From the NCBI GenBank assembly GCA_937926975.1, contig CALBCJ010000012.1, positions 1-64,000 on the forward strand: a DNA stretch of 64,000 nt. The letters run 5' to 3'. Positions 59,603 through 64,000 of the stretch are shown here, one piece after another. A model generated the notes under the pieces. It worked only from the letters and a program-made list of their open reading frames with translations, did no database searches and was not told where the DNA came from. The stretch comes from an uncultured Propionibacteriaceae bacterium. Lineage in GTDB: Bacteria > Actinomycetota > Actinomycetes > Propionibacteriales > Propionibacteriaceae. The stretch's first letter is position 1; every line of letters begins with the position of its first letter. Both the position numbers and the translations under genes were made by a program.

Positions 59603-60690
59603 CAGTGCGAAGCTCACTGCTGCGGACCGGGTACTCCTCGCTGCTGCGCCCGGTGCTGTTCACCCGTCACGGGGGCGACCCCGAGGCGATCCACGACGAG
59701 CTGATTGAGCGCCTGGCGCGGGCTAGCCGCTCGCCGGCGCAGCTGGCGCTGCTGCGGGCGGTCGCCGGCCAGCCGCACCGGCCGGCCACCGTGGCCGGGA
59801 TCCGGTTCCCGGGGCGGGTGGGGGTGGCCGCCGGGCTGGACAAGAACGGCCGGTGCGGCCCGGTCTGGGCGGCTCTGGGGTTCGGTTTCGCCGAGCTCGG
59901 TACGGTGACCGCCCTGGCACAGCCCGGCAACGACACTCCCCGGATCTTCCGGCTGCGGGCCTCGGGCGCGATCATCAACCGGATGGGCTTCAACAACGCC
60001 GGTGCCAAGGCCCTGGCCGACCACCTGTTCTCGCTGGGGGTCCGGCGCGGCGAGTCCACCCTCGGGATCCCGCTCGGGATCTCGCTGGGCAAGACGAAGC
60101 GGGTCCCGGTCCAGCAGACGATCGCTGACTACACGGCGAGCTTCCGGATGCTTGCCGGCTACGCCGACTACATCGCGGTCAACGTCTCCAGCCCCAACAC
60201 TCCGGGCCTGCGTGACCTGCAGCACCGCAACCACCTCGCTAGCCTGCTGCGGGCTCTGGTCCGGGAGGCGGCCCAGATCCCGCACCCGCTGGGCCCGGTG
60301 CCGGTCTTCGTCAAGGTGGCCCCCGACCTCACCGACCGTCAGCTGGACGAGGTGGTCGGGGTCGTCGCCGACGAGGGGGGCCGCGGCATCATCGCCACGA
60401 ATACCACCCTGGCTCGCGACCACCTGGCGCCGCCGGACCAGGCGCTGGCGCACGAGGCCGGGGGCCTGTCCGGGGCGCCGCTGACCCGTCGAGCGCTGGA
60501 GGTGGTGAGCCGGATCTGTGCCGCTACCACTCTCCCGGTGATGGGGGTGGGCGGGATCATGACCCCTGGCGATGCCGCCCGGATGCTTGACGCTGGGGCC
60601 CGGCTGGTGCAGGTCTACACCGGCTTCATCTACCACGGTCCCGCCCTGGTTGCCGGGATCAATGCCCTGCCCGACAGGAGGCGCCGATGA
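59599..60690 (+). CDS. pyrD: Dihydroorotate dehydrogenase (quinone), class 2
   Basis: Membrane-associated FMN enzyme oxidising dihydroorotate to orotate in pyrimidine synthesis. The 363-residue protein has the class 2 N-terminal helix extension (1-~40) for quinone access, VGVAAGLDKNG, NRMGFNNAG, VNVSSPNTPGLRDLQ (catalytic Ser), FVKVAPDLT, and VGGIMTPGDA. ATG 59599 with AGGGAGG six bases upstream. Overlaps the scar ORF upstream and pyrF downstream. Confidence 0.96.
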   Translation: MTVRSSLLRTGYSSLLRPVLFTRHGGDPEAIHDELIERLARASRSPAQLALLRAVAGQPHRPATVAGIRFPGRVGVAAGLDKNGRCGPVWAALGFGFAELGTVTALAQPGNDTPRIFRLRASGAIINRMGFNNAGAKALADHLFSLGVRRGESTLGIPLGISLGKTKRVPVQQTIADYTASFRMLAGYADYIAVNVSSPNTPGLRDLQHRNHLASLLRALVREAAQIPHPLGPVPVFVKVAPDLTDRQLDEVVGVVADEGGRGIIATNTTLARDHLAPPDQALAHEAGGLSGAPLTRRALEVVSRICAATTLPVMGVGGIMTPGDAARMLDAGARLVQVYTGFIYHGPALVAGINALPDRRRR

Positions 60691-61502
60691 CCTTCGCCCA
60701 GCGGCTTGCCGACCGGGTCGCCCAGCTCGGCGCGCTGTGCGTCGGGATTGACCCTCACCCGGCCGTGATCGAGCGCTGGGGACAGCCGTACTCGGTGGCT
60801 GGGCTGGAGGCCGTGTCGCTGGGGATGGTGGCGGCCCTGGCCGACCGGGTGGCGGTCTTCAAGCCGCAGTCGGCCCTGTACGAGGCGCACGGCTCGGCGG
60901 GGATCGCGGTGCTGGAGCGGACGATCGCGGCGGCTCAGGCCGCCGGGGCGCTGGTGGTCCTGGACGTGAAGCGCGGCGACATCGGATCGACCATGGAGGC
61001 GTACGCCCGGGCGTACCTGACGGACGGCTCCCCGCTGGCGGCGGACGCGGTGACGGTGTCGCCGTACCTGGGCTTCGGCTCACTGCGCCCGGCCTTCGAC
61101 GCTGCGCACGCCAGCGGCCGGGGGGTGTACCTGCTGGCCCGGACCAGCAACCCGGAGGGCGGCGAGGTCCAGCAGGCGGTCCGGGCTGACGGGCGGACCG
61201 TGGTGCAGGCCATGGTGGACGACGCGGCGGCGGTGAACGAGGCCAGCGGGCAGAACGCGATCGGGCTGGTGATCGGGGCCACCCACCGCGACCCTGGCTG
61301 TGACCTGAGCCGGTTCACCGGGTCGGTCCTGGCCCCCGGCGTCGGCGCCCAGGGCGGCCGGATCGCTGACCTGCCTGAGATCTTTGGCCCGGCAGCCGGC
61401 CAGGTGCTGGCGACGGTGAGCCGGGAGGTGCTGCTGGCCGGACCCGAGCCGCAGGCCCTGGAAGCTGCTGTGGCAAGGTTGGTGACGTCGCAGGTGTCAT
61501 GA
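60687..61502 (+). CDS. pyrF: Orotidine 5'-phosphate decarboxylase, class 2
   Basis: Last step of UMP synthesis. The 271-residue protein has CVGIDPHPAV at the N-terminus, FKPQSALYEAHG, the catalytic VLDVKRGDIGSTMEAYA and LAPGVGAQGG (phosphate binding), matching the long actinobacterial type. ATG overlaps the pyrD stop (ATGA). Confidence 0.96.
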   Translation: MTFAQRLADRVAQLGALCVGIDPHPAVIERWGQPYSVAGLEAVSLGMVAALADRVAVFKPQSALYEAHGSAGIAVLERTIAAAQAAGALVVLDVKRGDIGSTMEAYARAYLTDGSPLAADAVTVSPYLGFGSLRPAFDAAHASGRGVYLLARTSNPEGGEVQQAVRADGRTVVQAMVDDAAAVNEASGQNAIGLVIGATHRDPGCDLSRFTGSVLAPGVGAQGGRIADLPEIFGPAAGQVLATVSREVLLAGPEPQALEAAVARLVTSQVS

Positions 61503-61534
61503 TGAGCCTTCATTGGCTAGATTGGCGCTGAAAG

Positions 61535-61554
61535 GGTGGAGTGGGGGCTCCACC
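61535..61554 (+). terminator. Hairpin between pyrF and mihF
   Basis: Perfect 7-bp arms ggtggag / ctccacc with a 6-nt loop, 32 bp after pyrF in the 116-bp gap. It could terminate the pyr transcript or attenuate mihF. Confidence 0.5.
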
Positions 61555-61618
61555 GATCTTGTGACTGGGAATCAGGTGGTCGCCGTGTGCGCGGCCCCAT
61601 GCTCAAAGATCGGAGAAG

Positions 61619-61933
61619 ATGGTGGCGATTCCACAGCTCTCGCCGGAGCAGTTGCAGTCGGCGCGAGAGGCGGCCGCGAAAGCGCGTCGGGCGCGGGCCG
61701 AGCTCAAGCAGCGAGTCCGGACTCGGGAGCTCACACTGGGGGCGGCTCTGGACCTGGCCAGCGGTGACGAGGTCCTCGCTCATGTCAAGGTGGTCGACCT
61801 GCTGAAGTGCGTCCCGCGGGTGGGCGAGAAGCGGGCGGCCGAGGTGATGTCGCGTCTCGACATCGCTCCTAACCGCCGGATCCGTGGTCTGGGCCGGCAC
61901 CAGGTCGCGGGCCTCAAGGCCGAGTTCTCGTGA
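61619..61933 (+). CDS. mihF: Integration host factor, actinobacterial type (mIHF)
   Basis: A nucleoid DNA-binding protein specific to actinobacteria. The 104-residue protein has a basic N-terminal helix (AREAAAKARRARAELKQRV) and a helix-two-turn-helix DNA-binding core VVDLLKCVPRVGEKRAAEVM followed by IRGLGRHQVAGL. The ATG start immediately precedes VAIPQLSPEQ. It overlaps gmk by 4 bp, the standard mihF-gmk-rpoZ arrangement. Confidence 0.95.
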   Translation: MVAIPQLSPEQLQSAREAAAKARRARAELKQRVRTRELTLGAALDLASGDEVLAHVKVVDLLKCVPRVGEKRAAEVMSRLDIAPNRRIRGLGRHQVAGLKAEFS

Positions 61934-62490
61934 CTGGCAGCGTCACTGTCCTCTGCGGCCCGAGCGGGGTCGGGAAGGGGACGGTGGTCGCTGCCCTGCT
62001 GCATCAGCAGCCTCAGCTATGGCTGTCGACCTCGGTCACCACTCGGGCACCGCGTCCCGGGGAAGTGGCCGGGGTCAGCTATCACTTCATCTCTGACGCT
62101 GACTTCGACCAGATGATCGCCGACGAGCAGCTGCTGGAGTGGGCAGTCGTCCACGGTCACCACCGCTACGGCACGCCCCGCCAGCCGGTGCTCGACGCGG
62201 TCGCCGCCGACCGCCAGGTCCTGCTCGAAGTGGACCTGGGTGGGGCCCGGCAGATCCGGCAGACCCTGCCCAGCGCCCTTCAGGTCTTCCTGCTGCCGCC
62301 GAGCTGGGAGGAGCTCGAGCGGCGGCTGAGGGGCCGCGCCACCGAGGACGCGGCCACCGTCACCCGCCGCCTCCAGACCGCCCGCGACGAGCTGGCTGCG
62401 GTCGGCGAGTTCGACGCCACAGTCGTGAATACCGAAGTCGCGGACACCGTTGCTGAGCTGGTACAGTTGCTCGGTCTGGGCTCCGGGTGA
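61930..62490 (+). CDS. gmk: Guanylate kinase
   Basis: Phosphorylates GMP to GDP. The 186-residue protein has the P-loop GPSGVGKGT (10-18), the GMP-binding SVTTRAPRPGEVAGVSYHF and VLLEVDLGGARQIR. GTG start overlaps the mihF stop. Confidence 0.97.
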   Translation: MTGSVTVLCGPSGVGKGTVVAALLHQQPQLWLSTSVTTRAPRPGEVAGVSYHFISDADFDQMIADEQLLEWAVVHGHHRYGTPRQPVLDAVAADRQVLLEVDLGGARQIRQTLPSALQVFLLPPSWEELERRLRGRATEDAATVTRRLQTARDELAAVGEFDATVVNTEVADTVAELVQLLGLGSG

Positions 62491-62541
62491 GGTCAGCCTT
62501 CCCGGCAGGCCCTTCGAGCGACTCACGAGCGAAGGTACCTA

Positions 62542-62877
62542 GTGACGGTTCACCCTGAAGGCATCATCAACCCCCCGATCGACGACCTCCTGACGCAGGT
62601 CGACTCCAAGTACCGGCTGGTTCTGTTCGCCGCCAAGCGAGCTCGGCAGATCAACGCCTACTACTCGCAGCTAGGGGAGGGCCTGCTGGAGAACGTGGGC
62701 CCGCTGGTGGACACCGCGGCCCAGGAGAAGCCGCTGTCGATCGCGCTGCGCGAGATCAGCGCGGGCGTGCTGGACTGCACCCCGGTCGACCCCGAGGCAG
62801 AGGCCGCGGCCATGGCCGAGGCGGTCGCCGACCCGGACTTCGTCTTCGGTGACCCCTTCGGTGACTCTGACCTGTAA
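62542..62877 (+). CDS. rpoZ: DNA-directed RNA polymerase omega subunit
   Basis: Small subunit that helps assemble beta'. The 111-residue protein has NPPIDDLLTQVDSKYRLV and the core AAKRARQINAYY, and ends with an acidic tail. GTG start with GCGAAGG-type ribosome site 9 bp upstream. coaBC, which often follows in actinobacteria, is absent here. Confidence 0.96.
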   Translation: MTVHPEGIINPPIDDLLTQVDSKYRLVLFAAKRARQINAYYSQLGEGLLENVGPLVDTAAQEKPLSIALREISAGVLDCTPVDPEAEAAAMAEAVADPDFVFGDPFGDSDL

Positions 62878-62884
62878 GAGCCCG

Positions 62885-62934
62885 GACGCCAGGAGCCGCC
62901 GGTTCCATCACTCAGCCTGGTCCTTCCTGGCGTC
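62885..62934 (+). terminator. Stem-loop between rpoZ and metK
   Basis: Perfect 10-bp arms gacgccagga / tcctggcgtc with a 30-nt loop, starting 7 bp after the rpoZ stop. The long loop makes it either a terminator or part of a metK leader. It has no recognisable SAM-riboswitch core. Confidence 0.5.
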
Positions 62935-63012
62935 GGAGGCTAGGTCTCACTGGTGCTGTCTGCCCGTGCTGCCCCCGACGCCGATCGCAACCGAACCCAC
63001 CAAGGAGTAGCT

Positions 63013-64000
63013 GTGCAGCGTCTGTTCACGTCGGAGTCCGTCACCGAAGGCCACCCGGACAAGGTGTCCGACTCGATCTCGGACTCGGTCCTGGATGCCC
63101 TGCTGGAGCAGGACCCGTTGAGCCGGGTCGCGGTCGAGACCCTGGTCACCACGGGTCTGGTGGTGGTAGCCGGCGAGGTCACGACCGAGGCCTACGCTGA
63201 TATCGCCAAGATCGCCCGGCAGCGGGTCATGGACATCGGCTACACCTCCTCTGACGTCGGCTTCGACGGCGGGTCGTGCGGCGTGGTAGTGGCGCTGGGC
63301 TCCCAGTCACCGGACATCGCCCAGGGCGTCAACACCGCCGAGGAGCAGCGGGCCGAGGGCTCGGCTGACGCGCTCGACGGTCAGGGGGCCGGGGACCAGG
63401 GCCTGATGTTCGGCTACGCCTGCAACGACACCGCCAGCCTGATGCCGCTGCCGATCGACATCGCCCACCGCCTGGCCGAGAGGCTGACCGCGGTCCGCAA
63501 GGACGGCGTCCTCGACTACCTGCGTCCCGACGGCAAGACCCAGGTCACGATCGCGTACGAGGGCGACCAGCCGGTCGGCATCGACACGGTCGTGGTCTCC
63601 ACCCAGCACAGCGCTGACGTCACTCAGGCCACCATCGCCGCTGGTGTCCGGCGCGAGGTGATCGACCCGGCCCTGGCGACGTACGACATCGCCCGGCCGG
63701 AGCTGAAGGTGTACGTCAACCCGACCGGCTCGTTCGTGGTCGGCGGCCCGATGGGCGATGCCGGCGTGACCGGGCGCAAGATCATCGTCGACACCTACGG
63801 CGGCATGGCCCGCCACGGTGGCGGTGCCTTCTCCGGCAAGGACCCGTCCAAGGTGGACCGCTCCGCCTCGTACGCGATGCGCTGGGTCGCCAAGAACGTC
63901 GTCGCTGCCGGGCTCGCGGCCCGCTGCGAGGTTCAGGTCGCGTACGCGATCGGCCGGTCCCACCCGGTCGGGCTGTTCATCGACTGCTTCGGCACCGAGT
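63013..64000 (+). CDS. metK: S-adenosylmethionine synthetase (3' end beyond window)
   Basis: Makes S-adenosylmethionine from methionine and ATP. The first 329 residues are visible: SESVTEGHPDKVSDSISD, GDQGLMFGYACNDT, and GGGAFSGKDPSKVDRSASYA, all family signatures. GTG start with AAGGAG seven bases upstream. The frame is open to the right edge, where roughly 60-70 residues of a normal-length enzyme are missing. Confidence 0.97.
   Translation, partial: MQRLFTSESVTEGHPDKVSDSISDSVLDALLEQDPLSRVAVETLVTTGLVVVAGEVTTEAYADIAKIARQRVMDIGYTSSDVGFDGGSCGVVVALGSQSPDIAQGVNTAEEQRAEGSADALDGQGAGDQGLMFGYACNDTASLMPLPIDIAHRLAERLTAVRKDGVLDYLRPDGKTQVTIAYEGDQPVGIDTVVVSTQHSADVTQATIAAGVRREVIDPALATYDIARPELKVYVNPTGSFVVGGPMGDAGVTGRKIIVDTYGGMARHGGGAFSGKDPSKVDRSASYAMRWVAKNVVAAGLAARCEVQVAYAIGRSHPVGLFIDCFGTE

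Noticed and set aside
62878..63012. SAM riboswitch upstream of metK
   Set aside because: Only a simple stem-loop is visible; none of the conserved multi-helix SAM-riboswitch core could be found.
1..64000. CRISPR arrays, IS elements, prophage genes and tRNA/rRNA genes
   Set aside because: No spaced direct repeats, transposase or integrase motifs, or cloverleaf or rRNA sequences were recognised. A covariance-model tRNA search would be needed to exclude tRNAs fully.

Overview
The window is a high-GC actinobacterial chromosome segment. Support for Actinomycetota comes from mycothiol deacetylase (MshB), an actinobacterial integration host factor (mIHF), a DUF948-DUF6167-alaS-ruvX-mltG-aro order, frequent GTG starts and stop/start overlaps. 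The lactate (lctP-lutABC) and xylose loci would fit a Propionibacteriales-like organism, but that placement is a guess. No tRNA, rRNA, IS element or CRISPR array was seen.

Layout. 1-9.6 kb: end of a yajC-like gene, secD-secF, apt, bifunctional rel, a DUF349 protein, an MBL-fold hydrolase and hisS. 9.6-16.5 kb: sugar island with a secreted GH16 enzyme, a ROK regulator, xylA, a xylB-type kinase and an AGE-family isomerase. 16.5-17.6 kb: lower-GC patch with a DUF5360 membrane protein and a frameshifted SMR transporter. 17.6-35.8 kb: housekeeping genes (carB, aspS, padR, mshB, rarA, a penicillin-binding-fold lipoprotein, DUF948/DUF6167, alaS, ruvX, mltG, aroE-aroC-aroK-aroB). 36-46.8 kb: putative exopolysaccharide locus in which three secreted GH16 proteins flank a flippase, three glycosyltransferases and a large membrane protein. 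46.8-50.5 kb: two-component system and ABC exporter. 50.5-56.3 kb: lactate utilisation (GntR regulator, LctP permease, LutABC). 56.4-64 kb: efp-nusB, a secreted glucosaminidase, pyrD-pyrF, mihF, gmk, rpoZ and the start of metK.

The two most notable observations are damage to core pathways. First, directly upstream of pyrD, where actinobacteria normally carry carA-carB, a 97-codon ORF joins the first ~50 residues of a CarA-like protein to the last ~45 of a CarB-like protein. It reads as a deletion scar of the ancestral carAB, while a differently typed, full-length carB sits alone 40 kb away. Second, the shikimate kinase in the aro operon has lost its Walker A lysine, its GGG motif, a substrate-binding arginine and the lid arginine, so it looks like a pseudoenzyme.

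Regulation is partly readable. A TNGTNNNACNA operator lies at the lactate promoter, a palindrome lies inside a near-consensus padR promoter, AT-rich DNA overlaps the xylA promoter, and four genes have -10 boxes 6-7 nt from their start codon, suggesting leaderless mRNAs.
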